Shown: positions 11,000 through 21,903 of the stretch, piece by piece | Layout of the letters: every line of letters starts with the position of its first letter | Numbering within the stretch: position 1 is the stretch's first letter | Notes under the pieces: generated by a model | Database searches by the model: none | What the model was told of the DNA's origin: nothing | Seen by the model: the letters and a program-made list of their open reading frames with translations, nothing else | Source: Brachypodium distachyon | Taxonomy: Eukaryota; Streptophyta; Magnoliopsida; Poales; Poaceae | NCBI RefSeq assembly: GCF_000005505.3 | Contig: NC_016133.3 | Coordinates: 19,778,001 to 19,842,000, forward strand | DNA: 64,000 bases | Direction of reading: 5' to 3' | Position numbers and translations under genes: made by a program

Positions 11000-11406
11000 A
11001 TGATGTGGGGGATCGCCGCCGCCGTAGCGTCCGCCGCCGCCGTCGCCGTGGCCTCCGGCGCCGAGCTCCTCGCGTGCGACTGCGCCCCGACGGCGCCGGT
11101 CGTCGTCGGCAGATGCGACGGCTTCTTCTTCAGGCAGCAGCACCAACAGGTACGTGCGAGCGCGGATCGCTTCTTCTCTCGTCTTCTCCCTGAATCTCTT
11201 CCCCTCCAAAGAACCCTTGCGCGGCAGGGAGCATATATAGCAATTAGGCCTTGATTTGGGATCACGGCGACGACTTGTTGAACTGATTTGCTCTTCTTTT
11301 GCAGGGATCCTCTTCGTCGGCGGGGGAGAGCGGCCGCGACGGCAAGTTCGCGCCCCGATTCGACGGCCTGCGGTTCATCGAGACGCTCGTCACCGCCCAC
11401 CGCTGA
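11000..11406 (+). CDS. Small conserved plant protein of unknown function (83 aa)
   Basis: Two exons are proposed: 11000-11149 (50 codons) and 11305-11406 (33 codons plus stop), with donor CAG/GTACGTG and acceptor TTTTGCAG, phase 0. The N-terminus (MMWGIAAAVASAAAVAVASG) is Ala-rich and hydrophobic and could be a signal anchor. A short Cys-containing stretch and a Gly/Ser linker follow. The last residues, KFAPRFDGLRFIETLVTAHR, are ones I recall as a conserved ending of small uncharacterised plant proteins. A TATA box stands upstream and the start has a CCATG context. Single open frames in this area stop early; only the spliced form gives the conserved tail. The function is unknown and no catalytic motif is seen. 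Confidence 0.75.
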
Positions 11407-12031
11407 AGACGCCTGTTGTTCGACCGACCGCCTCTGTTTCCTTCCTCAGGGGATTCCTTTTTCTTTTCGTCTTCTTCCTGCGATTCGACGGAAGAAGCTA
11501 GCTGCTACACTATTGATTCGGCTATTGGTGGCCAACACGCTGCCAAATTTTTGCTAGGATATGGTTGAGGCTTTTGATTTTCTTTCTTCCCCTTTTCTTT
11601 TTAGTTGGATGATGGTCGTCTTATTGTTGATTGAGGTGATGCTATTGAATTGAAACCGTGATGATTGTATGTACTTATTAAGAGCCTTGGTTCTTTACCT
11701 GATTTGTTGGTACAAGCTGTATGAACTCATCCCCAAAATTGCCATTCTCATGTGTGGTTGGCAGGCATGCATGCCCGACTAAGCGTCTTCCGTGCGTGGT
11801 TGGGCTTGTCCTGGAATTGTTGTTCCTCTTCTTTGCTGCACACATCATGGCATGGCTCAATCTTTTCATTGTCAATGTCTTTTGAGGAAAACTTATTAGA
11901 TACATTCCCTAGATGTGTGGTAACTACAGTTTCTGCTGAGAAAGATCAGATTTTTGTGTGTGCTTAATTGTACCTGTGATGATTGTGATATGATAGCAAA
12001 GGCAAAGGTGAGAAGAGGGCCCGCGAGGGCA
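11407..12031. other. 3' flank of small gene, no further gene seen
   Basis: T-rich sequence probably holds the 3' untranslated region of the gene ending at 11406. The remaining short frames show no domain. Confidence 0.45.
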
Positions 12032-12340
12032 TGTACAATGGGGACGATGTCAGCGATGCCACGGAGGATAAAATCTGATGTAGAAGAGAGAAATGAAAAA
12101 AAGTCACAAGCCTTCTCTTAATTAAAAGATGATCTCTTCGCAAGAATGATAAGGCAAAGATAAGTCAAATTTATCATTGTACTAGGTTTCACCTTTTTTT
12201 TAACATTTATTTAGTTAATTTTATTCATCTAAACATTAATTTTAAGATAGAACACTAAGAGATAACTCATTGTCCAACATGTTTTATTGTCTTTTTTAAT
12301 TGACGTTGGATGGCTAAGATATCTTATCAACCATTGTACA
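12032..12340. mobile_element. Probable MITE
   Basis: TGTACAATGG at 12032-12041 is repeated exactly in inverted form as CCATTGTACA at 12331-12340, enclosing about 290 bp of AT-rich non-coding sequence. The inverted ends are short and no target duplication is clear, so the call is tentative. Confidence 0.5.
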
Positions 12341-12867
12341 CGACGATGTGTCACCCTGCTATCCATGTCTGCATTCCCAGTTGCCTAACCAATTTCAGCT
12401 CCACCTTTTCCTTATTTTATCCTTACCCACAAGTAGCAGTCATATATTGTTATTCCCCAAAATTTACAAGAGACATGTTAGCATGATGTCTGTGCCTGCA
12501 TGAAAAAAACCCAACTTTTTCACACCTCGTGTATTGAGAAACATCATTTTTTCAGTTTCAGGTGGACATCCACCCTAATTGTTGTGAATAATTGAAATGA
12601 TTTCCTTCTAAAATCTTATGCTTAAAGTTTTTGCAAGGGCTAACAAGCGCCCAAAGAATACCAGTTAGTTTGACAGCAAAGCAAAGGAGCTCAGAATTCT
12701 AGCATCCTTGGAACAAATTTGGGGAGAGCATATTTGAAACAAGGAAGGTCTGCACTCTGCAGGTACATATTTTTTCAACATCACCAGGAAGGCTGGAACC
12801 CCAAGTCACAGCAAGTTTTGCCTTTGCTGCATCAGGCGCAAAAACTAGAATGTTGAGTTACAAATTT

Positions 12868-13040
12868 CACAACTGCTAGATCCGAAACGATGAATTCAAA
12901 CGCTAGAATTAACATTGACTTTGCAGCTGCTATGTTCGAGAGGGTAAGGGAAATTTTTCACAGCTGCTAGATCCGAAACGATGCTAGAATTAACATGGAC
13001 TTTGCAGCTGCTATGTTCGAGAGGGTAAGGGAATTTTTTC
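12868..13040. repeat. Two-copy tandem duplication, about 90 bp
   Basis: CTGCTAGATCCGAAACGATG...TTTGCAGCTGCTATGTTCGAGAGGG occurs twice in a row (about 12868-12958 and 12959-13040). The second copy lacks an internal segment of about 12 bp. No coding role is visible. Confidence 0.8.
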
Positions 13041-14449
13041 TGGAAACGGAGAGGGCAAGGAAATATTGAGTTCAAGAGGAAGTGCTCATATGTAACTTTG
13101 CTGCCGAAGAATGGAAAAACAAATGGTATGGATATTATATGGATATTGGTCAGGTCTTCATCAATGAAAAGGTAATAGTTTTCATATGTCTCTCTTTTAT
13201 TTTTTCAAGTGATCAGGTATGTTAACAAATATTTATGTTAACAAAAGCCCCCTAAAGTTGACCCGTAGTGTTCTCTTCCTGTAATGAGTGCCAGTCGAGG
13301 ATTGTTAAGTACATCAACCAGATGCTCAGATACACGAGTTGAATGAAGGATAAGGTATAAATTATTGTTGTTTGTCTGCAGTGACTCCTTTTTTGCCCTG
13401 CGTATGCAAATTAGTCAGGTTCCTTTGTGATACCGTTTTTATTTTGTTTTGGAATCACCGATGGTTTGGTCTATGTGGAGTTGCATTGTTCATGTCCGAG
13501 TTAATGGGATTTAATTTATTGAGACAAAATTCTGACCCTTCTGTTTTCTTTCAAGTGACAGTAATTGTAACTGCTTATGTTACTTAAAAGACCTTTTTGA
13601 CACTTATGTTGCATTTGTACCATGTGTACTTTTGTATAGTCATTTGATGCTGAAAATTGAGTAGGTCTCTTTGAAAATTTGTTGCCCTAATTATCTACTC
13701 ACTCCGATCCATAATAAGTGTCAGGAATTTAGTATGTTATGGATCAGAGGGTGTAGCTGTTACCAGCGCTTGGACATATAGCAGCCCACGTGAAGCAAAT
13801 CTCAAGATTGATCGATACATTTTTGTGTTCGTTTTGGACATGCGTGCCAAGATGTATAACTTATAAGCTGATCACTTATACGTGTATACACGTTAATTGG
13901 CATACAAAAATCAAGAGGAAAATCATATCGCTTATTAGGGTACGAAACATAAGATTGATATGCACGGTTTTGAACACAATTTTACCAACACGACCCCTCA
14001 ACCTATGTCTTATTTTTGTGAGAAAAAAAGTTTGATGAAATTTCCAACTGATGTAAGAAAATAAAACCTTTACCAATTCTAGTTACCTGAAAAACTTGGG
14101 TAATATCCTTGCAGTTTACATAATGACATACACTATAGATGTTAAAATTGGTCAAGAACAGTAAATTTCCATGAATGCAGGTAGAGAAAATCATTGACAG
14201 AATATAAATATAGAGCAGAAGCAAATCCAAGTCACATTGTTCATCAGAGTTCAACCACGGTAATATGATGTATCTCCAATAATTCCATACAGTCGGCAAT
14301 GACAAGAATATTGAATCCATAATCCAGGCAAATGGGTGATCGCACCCTACGTCCTGATAACATCACATCAGTGACATAATAAGAGTCTGCAAGTAAAGGA
14401 AATAGGTACTAGGTGCTCACACCTCATTTGCATTGCAAACAACGGTTTC
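13041..14449. other. Intergenic and 3' flank, no gene seen
   Basis: No supported gene. It holds a short Stowaway relic (13698-13753) and, toward 14449, the probable 3' untranslated region of the minus-strand gene. Confidence 0.45.
13698..13753. mobile_element. Short Stowaway MITE (56 bp)
   Basis: CTCACTCCGATCCATAATAAG faces its inverted copy TTATGGATCAGAGGGTG, with TA on both sides. It is a deletion derivative of the Stowaway type, with nothing between the inverted ends but about 15 bp. Confidence 0.65.
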
Positions 14450-16222
14450 TCACATCACATCTGAGCTGCCTCTCTGCCGCTTATTTGAACTTTCGGAAGG
14501 AGGAATTGGTGCATGTCCAATGCCGGTACCAGCTCTGCCGCTTGTTTGAACCTGCCCGGCAGGAAATCCAGCATTACCTTCCATGTTGGTAGCATCAGTT
14601 GTAGGTGTACCGTTCACTGTCATTGGATATGGATGCCGAGGTGCAACATAAGAAGGATAGTGCAGGGCATTTTGATCATATCCTGCAAGGTAACCAGGAT
14701 AGTAGGGGGTGGCATTCTGAACAGGACCAGAACCTGGGTAAGCATATCCACTAGCCTGCACAGCCTGATGGGACGCCATGGGATTGGCGTATGCATAAGG
14801 CACAGGATAAGCGTAAGACCAACCTTGAGTTGCTTGCTGATATGCGGCTGGAGGGAAATAACCATATGGGTATGCATAAGGGCAAACTACAGCAGATACA
14901 GCCGGATTTTGTGCCACCCCAGATTGACTTGCTTGAGTTTGCTGATATGAAGCGGGGAGATTATTGTATGTCCTTCCGTAAGGGTCCATGCCTGGTTGTG
15001 CCACTTGAGCTTGTGCCATCCCAGGCACCATTGTTGCCAATCCTGCAGCGGTTTGTTTAAAGAATCAAGCACCAAACCGTTATAAGAATCATGCTGCCAA
15101 AATAACAGGAACTTCTCACCATTGCTCAATAAAATCGCATCCCTGCCGTTTTGTTTATTACTAAAAACTAATAATCACATATTTGGTCACAACTTCAGAA
15201 GGAATTGCAGATCTTGCTCAAAGTTACAAAAAATTGCATCAGCATTATTCTACAGAATTTTAACTAAAAACACATGATATTATAACAGCCGTGCAACACT
15301 TCATGTGTGATATTATCTCTCACAAAAGATAAAATGTGATTGTCATAGTGCATCCAATGGGACCTATTTCCAGAATGTCCGCGGCAGTGCTAAAAATAAA
15401 GGCATGTTGGACCATGTACCAAGAAGAGAAGGGAATATGCACTGGGACTTCAAATTTATTTATGTGAAATTTATAAATCTGCCATTGGTTCCAATGTTAA
15501 TCATAGATTCAATATACATGTTACATTTGCCAGTGAGGTGTACTAAATTTAGCACTACGCACCTTACCAGTCCCTAGCCATACTTCATCACAACACATGT
15601 ACAAACCTTAAAACGGGCCAAGGGGGAAAAAATACCGTGCGCTCTCATTTCAGCTTTTTGTGCCTCCTCATGTAACTTGTCAACCTGTTTCATCATGGCT
15701 ACAAGGCTCATTTTCATTGTTTTCATCTGCTCAACTATCTTGGTGAATTTGTCTCGACTGTTCTCAAAGACACGTCTTTTGCAAAAATAAAAGCAGGCGA
15801 CAGATTAGAAACAATCTCATATGCTACCAAAAATGAAGTTGACATGGAAAATCACAAAGTGAGTGCAAGATCACAAACCGTATGACATCAGATTGTCCCT
15901 GCAACTTATTTAGCTCATCATCTAATTCATTGCCTTCAAACCTTTTGGCTGCGTCCACTATTAGTTCACTCAGCTCTTGCAATGCAGCACTTAATTGAGC
16001 GTGGAGTTTATCTTCCTTGAGAATACTTTGCAGCCGTTCCTCCATTTCAGCCTCTATTTTTTGGATCCTCCCCATCAGCTCCCTCATTTGCATACCAGAT
16101 ACAGCTTCAACATTACGTCGCACGGCTAGAGAAATTTGTATCACTTGCTCAGTATTACCATGATTCTGCCTCAATGTCTGATGGCCTGTAACGTCCTGCA
16201 GTGCATCCCTGGATTGCATCAT
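14450..16222 (-). CDS. Coiled-coil protein with Tyr/Pro-rich C-terminus (358 aa)
   Basis: Three minus-strand coding exons are proposed: 15879-16222, 15636-15775 and 14450-15042. All have GT/AG borders and agreeing phases. The start MMQSRDALQDV is the first ATG after a probable 5' UTR intron. Residues about 30-160 are rich in Leu, Glu, Lys, Gln and Met, with heptad-like spacing and almost no Pro, and look like coiled coil (for example MGRIQKIEAEMEERLQSI). From about residue 163 the protein becomes low-complexity, with repeated Tyr-Ala-Tyr-Pro, Gln and Ala. It ends in a basic patch (NKRQRG) that could be a nuclear signal. I do not recognise the family. The composition would suit an RNA-protein or scaffold component, but that is a guess. 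Confidence 0.75.
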
Positions 16223-16321
16223 CTCAAGTACAGATCGAGGCTCCAACAAATATTGGAGACAAATATTGGATCGACTTGCCACCAGCTGGCAACAAAGGAG
16301 CTCGAATTGGATGCGAATGAT

Positions 16322-16526
16322 CTGAAACCAAACAAGCGCTTACGGTGAGGAATTGAATATGAGGGGTCTGTCACCAGACAACACTGGGGAGGGAAGATTG
16401 GATCTACGAGATCTGTTACCGGACAACCCCTAAGGAGGCAAGATCGGCGAGAACCCGGTTCGTTCGGGTCGAGGAACGGGATCGTGGGACGCGGGTCGGC
16501 ACCTTTGGGGATAATTGAGGATCTAC
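16322..16526 (-). other. Probable 5' UTR intron of the coiled-coil gene
   Basis: The minus strand has a donor CAAG/GTAGATC at 16526 and a pyrimidine-rich acceptor TTTGGTTTCAG at 16322, just before the coding exon. The upstream exon (to about 16650) is GC-rich with no usable start, so translation begins in the second exon. Confidence 0.5.
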
Positions 16527-16909
16527 CTTGGGGACGCGGGTCCGGGGACACGGCGGCAACCTGCGATCCCAGCTTCTATGGATCAGATCTGATGAATCTT
16601 TCACGACTCACAAGGTGTAGTGGCCGCAGGGAGCGGTGCAAACGCCAGGGTGTCAAGCTTTGCCAGACTTGGATATGAAGTCGGATTTATAGTTCTTTTT
16701 GGGATATTTCCTGGTTTCCTCGATTGAATTTGAATTGGGTATAAGGGATCTAATACGACGTGTGCGGATAGGAGGAGGCGTGGGGGACTGGAGGAGGGGA
16801 GAGCGGAGATTAAGGGGCAAGGTTTCAAGCTTTGGCCAAATTGCTCCGTTTGGCTTTACTATTTATATCAAAATTTCCACAGTTTATTTTCATGACTTTG
16901 GATTGGATC

Positions 16910-17111
16910 CAGGGGCGGAGGCAGAAAAAAAACATAGGGAGGGCCATAATAGAAAAGATGATTTATTGGGGGGGCGAAGCCTAAAAACTGAAACTTATAA
17001 GATAAAATTACAAAGGTTATGAAGGGGCTCAACTAAAAATTTCAAATCTTACGGGGGGGGGGGGGGGGGGGGGCAAGGCCCATGCTGGCCTGGGTGCTGC
17101 CTCCGTCCCTG
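16910..17111. mobile_element. hAT-type MITE with perfect 8-bp TSD
   Basis: The inverted ends are CAGGGGCGGAGGCA (16910) and TGCCTCCGTCCCTG (ending 17111). ATTGGATC flanks both sides (16902-16909 and 17112-17119), the 8-bp duplication typical of hAT transposition. The 202-bp element has no coding capacity and holds a 21-base G run. It lies a few hundred bases upstream of the likely transcription start of the minus-strand coiled-coil gene. Confidence 0.9.
17053..17073 (+). repeat. 21-base homopolymer G run
   Basis: An uninterrupted run of 21 G lies inside the hAT MITE, with a shorter run of 7 G near 16970. Such runs can form G-quadruplex structures and are prone to length errors in sequencing. 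Confidence 0.9.
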
Positions 17112-17285
17112 ATTGGATCCATGATAGGACAAGGTACCAGGGAAGGGATGTTAGGTAGAGGTGTTAGACACTAGAAATTCTATAATGGGGGTACAATCCT
17201 AGTGATATGTAAAACCTGGCAACAGCTGGCAATAGTTTTGAGCAAAACTCCACACTGAGGTTATGTCAGCCATGCCCAACAATTC

Positions 17286-17563
17286 TGGCCTCTCTGATTC
17301 AAAGGAATTTCAAGGAAATTTGGAGGTTCTCATTCTAGGGATTTTTTTACTATACAACTCGTTTGATATGCAGGATGTGAAACCATAAGAAGTTTTCCTA
17401 TGGACCACTTTGCATGCGATTCTAAAGGAAAATTCCCATGAGGTCCAACATCATGGAATTTTTTCTGCATTTCCATGACTAGCACCTGATCCTTCAAGTC
17501 CCTGTATTGTGTTCATTTCTCTTGTTCCTATGTTTTTGAAATCCTGGGAACCAAAGAGGCCCA
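17286..17563. mobile_element. MITE with about 28-bp terminal inverted repeats
   Basis: TGGCCTCTCTGATTCAAAGG at the left matches the complement of the right end (TGGGCCTCTTTGGTTCCCAG), and both continue into an ATTTCAA segment. The 278-bp body is non-coding. No target duplication was found, so the family is unproven; the ends resemble grass hAT-type MITEs. Confidence 0.6.
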
Positions 17564-19380
17564 TCTATGGGAGCACCACTTAAAATAGGAAAAAGAGAAG
17601 TTAATAATATGCTAGCATAAGGGACCCTTGTCATGTAATTTTGGCAAAAATGAATGTTGTTGCAAGAGATTTGAATACTGTCATAGGGTGGTCAAATGCA
17701 AATACTAGAAAGTGACATTAAAATCCCAGTCCACAGTAACATTATACACTAACTATGATTGTCTGACACAATTGTAGGTAATCACGTTCATTTGTAGCTA
17801 ATCCTATTTTAATGTCTAGTAAAATTTCTCGGTCACTTAATCCAGGCAGACTGAGAGTATAGTATGAAACCTCCTTTGATGCCTACACATTTCTGAAAGC
17901 ATGCTGCACATGCATTTTAAGCAATGGTTGACATCTATGCATATTTCTGAGTATGTGTATGTTTTACAGGCCTTTCTGTGTGCACTGTACATAACATCAT
18001 TCAGTAGTTAATCTCAAATTTCATCAAATTAAATTAGCAATAGTAGGAAACTGAATTACATACTATTCTCGCAAATTATAACAGGGACAGCACAAAATGT
18101 AAACATTGAATTCAGATATAAGAACAATTTTACATTTCTTATTGTTATAGCATGTTTTTTTTTCTTTTACGAGGAATAGCAAGCGTTCTGCTTTTGCATT
18201 AAGAAGAGGGTAAACAATTTTAAATCAGTTGAGTAGCAAAATAGCCACAAAACTCAGCCAAGAAAAGGAGAAACAAAGGAATTCCGAATCTGCAAAAGCA
18301 GTTCGGCTAATTCAAACTTGTCAAGAGGGATATACACAAAGGTGATCTTGAGTTTGATTTTCTTTGAATCAATGTGGTTTAAGAAATTTCATAGGAATAA
18401 GGGGTACCTTTTAGACTCCAAAGATCTAAACCCACTCCATCCCATACAGGCTCCACTCCAAACCGACAGACACCGGCTCACTCCCTTGTCCTTTTGAACT
18501 TGCAAACAATGGGAGCATAGGCGCATGTGCTACTACAGATTCACTCTTATAACTTAGTATTAAACATCATATTATTACTTTAACAGAAAAATTGAATTCA
18601 AATATCTAGTACATGCTATATCCATTCATAGAAGAGGCTCCGCAAGAGAAGGGTTCGTTCAGCTCCTCTACAACAACGCAGGCATATGAACAAAGATCGT
18701 AAGTGAATATGCAATCAGAACTCACTTTAGTTGATCATAGATAAAGGCTACACAGTTAAGCTTGGCAGAAACCAAGTGCATGTACCACAAATACAATTCC
18801 GTGTCATAATACAGGATTCAGGTATGCCATCTCTTCTACCAAATTCCATTGCTTACCTGAACCCGTACCCTATAAATTGGTCGGCAGGTTGCCTGCCGCT
18901 GCCTGCTTTCTGCCCCCGCCCTCAGTGGCAAGACAGGTTGGGCTATATGTGTTGCCATTGTCAGGCCGATAGGTGTGATCTGAATCCCTTCCTGGTGCTC
19001 GCATTCAGAATTCATCTAACAAATGTAAGCCGGGTGCTCAAATATCTCAATCCATGCATACTTCCTTTGCAATGGCCTTATGCACCCCACCTGTCTGAAG
19101 AAAAGGACAAAGGTTTATATTGTTGCTATAAGATGCATCTCAAAGGAAATTAACGGATCCAACATAAACGCCATGCTTCCTATTTTGATGTACTTTTGTT
19201 TAAAAAAAGGAGTGGCTTGGCATTTATTTTGTTACAACTACTAGAGGTAGAGGACTAACTAACCTGATCTGCGCTTGCTGTGTTTGTTCGTGGCAGGTAA
19301 TTCTAATATAAGCATTGCTATGTGACGGAAGAATTAGTAGCCTTGGGCAGAAACATGATCGATTATATATTGAGTAAATT
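17564..19380. other. Intergenic, no gene seen
   Basis: AT-rich sequence. One 140-codon plus-strand frame (18731-19153) has no domain and no splice context that would make it convincing. Confidence 0.45.
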
Positions 19381-20080
19381 TCACAAAACCACACATTTTA
19401 TAGCTAGGGTTTCAACAAACAGCTTCTGGACACATTTTATATGTTGAGAGACCCATGCTAATCTTAGAGAGTTACAGATGCAAGACCTTCTGGACTTCTC
19501 CAGCTTATTCCCCTTGAACCTAGCGGAATCCACAGTTCTGAACGAGAATCCCTGGAAGATCCCAACAAACAGCATCCTATCACCAATGCTCCTCATCTGA
19601 ACCCACCACCACAGCGCCTCATTGTTCTCCCCCGCAATCTCCAGCCAGTGGAACCTCAAATCTCAATCCCGCCGCGATAATCCTCCTGTAACTGCCCACA
19701 CTCATCTCCCCCGATGTACCGGACCATGTCAGGGACTCATGTTACGCACAACAGTTCGTTCACCGGAAGGGACAAAGGCGGAGTATCTGAAGGCACCCCC
19801 GCTCAGATTCACAGCCGGCAGCGGCGGTGGCACCGCCCCGACCACGGCCAGCGCATGGCGGAGGGGTGGGGACAGAGCGGACGGCGCCGGAGGAGGTGGT
19901 CGGGATGTCGAGAAGCGAGAGAGGAATTGGGGAGGCCGCGGCGGAGCACCGGCAGCGGAACTGCGGAAGTGGAGAAAGTCGAGCGGGTCGTGGAGGCCGC
20001 GGGAGACAAGGGGGAGAGGATGTGCCTCGCCGGGGGAAGGCCAAACCGCAACCGGAAGGTGGTAGGCCGGGAATTTCCAG
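19381..20080 (-). pseudogene. Possible F-box/DUF295-like gene remnant
   Basis: The minus strand at 19381-19659 encodes a stretch with WWWVQMRSIGDRMLFVG and then an F-x-G-N pattern. This resembles the W-V-x-x-x-S-L-G-D-R-x-L-F-V-G motif of plant DUF295 proteins, which often carry an N-terminal F-box. The upstream GC-rich part (to about 20080) contains RALAVV- and PPPLPAVNL-like pieces in shifting frames but no intact F-box or start. No continuous frame joins them, so it is called a degraded copy. The family is a weak match by eye. Confidence 0.35.
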
Positions 20081-20084
20081 CATG

Positions 20085-20786
20085 TTTGGCCCTATAGGTG
20101 CAAACGGGGAGAGAGCCAGAGGAGCAAGTCGCCGGCACGGCCCAGGCCCACATATAAACGGCCCGTTCCGGCGAAACCCGGACCAGGCACGGCACACGAG
20201 CCCGGTCGTTCGGGCCGGCTCAGGCCCGGTCAGCACGATGGGCCGGAAAGAAGCCCGCACAGAGGGAGAGAGCCAGAGGAGCAGGTCGCCGGCGAGGGGA
20301 CGGGCGGGCGGGCGGAGCAGCAGCCGGCGGCGAGGTGCCGAGGTTGACGGGCGAAGGAGCGCACGAGGCTGCAGCGGCGAGCGGCAGGGGGTGGGAAAGG
20401 CCGGGCTGCAAGCCGCGGCAGCGGCGGCGAGGCCGGCCTCGTGCTCGTGCTGCAGACCTCGATCGGGATCGAGACAGGAGAATGGGATAAGAGAGGGCAG
20501 CCTGCTGGGCCAGAAAGATGGCCGTCATGACTTATAAGATGGGCTGGGAGGATAGGATACGAGGGAAGTGGGCAAGTGGCAGAGTGAGCTGAATGAGATG
20601 GGTTGCTCGTGTAAAATATTAAAAAATATTAGACGGGCCGGGCCGGCACACGGGCTCGAGGCCGAGGCCCAGGCAGCCCAAGACGGCTCGTGGGCCGGCA
20701 TGGCCCGTTTAGATCGTGACGGGCCAAGCACAGCGGGCTCACGGGTTTTTTTGGCCCGGTCTGTTGGCCACCTATATTTGGCCCTA
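20085..20786. repeat. GGCCC/GGGCC-rich repeat, possible TIR element
   Basis: A block dense in GGCCCG, GGCACGGC and GGGCC words is bounded by TTTGGCCCTATAGGTG on the left and, inverted, CCACCTATATTTGGCCC on the right. Inside, GGGAGAGAGCCAGAGGAGCA occurs twice (20106 and about 20264), about 157 bp apart. The inverted ends are imperfect and no target duplication was seen. Open frames here follow composition and show no domain. Confidence 0.4.
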
Positions 20787-21903
20787 GTTAATTTTAATGT
20801 GTAGTATTAGATTTCGATAAAAACACTAAATATTTTCTGAACATAAGATTTATATGACATTGCACTTGCATTATTCAACATACGATTTTTTTCGAGGAGA
20901 ATATGATTTTATTTATATCATATGAATCACGTATCAATAGATATTCTTAATCGCAAACTTGTCCTAAAAATGCAACACATCTTACACAAGAAACTACAGC
21001 CGCCGGATCAAAAGAAACTGCTGCTTTGGTTAAATTTTCAAACAAGGATTATTTCGGCTGAACTTCCTACAAAAAGACAAGTTTGTCATTTTACCGAAAT
21101 AAGATGTGTGCGCTCGCTTTGAAAAAAAAAGTGTCTATGTTAATGTAGGGTTTGTTCCCAAACGTGCATCTTCCTCTAGGTTTTTTTTTTTCACGTATCC
21201 AAGTTGCACTTCATTGTTTTGTGAAACTAGACCGGTTAGAATATGTAATTGACTATTTTTATTATTTTAAATGATTTCTACTCCGATCCATAATAAGTGC
21301 TTCAAATACGGCGACTGGGTACTTGACGCTTTTCTTTGCTCTTATTATTTATTTTTCCTCGATTGCACTTTACGAATTACGATACATGAAAGTTGCACGC
21401 CATAGTTTTGTGTAAAACTAGCTTTATCTACGACGCCATAGAACATCACAGTTATTTTTTCTTCAGAATGGTTTTTTTTTAGCAAAAGATAATAGTTTAG
21501 AATTAGGAATCTAGAAGAGAGCGGGGGGAGACTAAGGCCAAGCCCAGACCGTGGGCAATGCACGTAGGGGTGGTGGTGGGGGACAGAATTTTCTCAGCCG
21601 ACTGATGATGATCAAGCATGCTTTTGGCATGGTGACGGGAGGAAGCTGCAGCTGCATCTTCCACGGGTACACAGATTTTCACAACGGTACGATAGAGAGC
21701 ACTGATTCCATGCCCCCACCAAACACCCCGGCCGCTCCGATCCAAATTCCTCCAGCTCACTGCCCACACACACACTGTCACTCACTCCCTGCCAGTGCCT
21801 CGGGCCTGCAAGCTAGCTGATCTCGCCTCGCATTGTCTTCTTCCTCCTCCTCCTCTGTCCCAAGCAGCAAGGCAGCAGCAGACATTGCCGTTCACACTTC
21901 ACA
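20787..21903. other. Intergenic and glucanase promoter region
   Basis: It contains a Stowaway half-end near 21280 (CTACTCCGATCCATAATAAG) and no gene. The last 200 bp, C-rich with CACACACAC, is the probable promoter and leader of the gene starting at 21904; no clear TATA box was found. Confidence 0.45.

Noticed and set aside
18731..19153. 140-codon frame with several Cys and Pro
   Set aside because: No domain, no splice context and no codon bias to separate it from chance.
19827..20537. 236-codon open frame on the plus strand
   Set aside because: Arg/Gly/Ser-rich compositional frame in very GC-rich repeat DNA, with overlapping long frames on the other strand and no domain.
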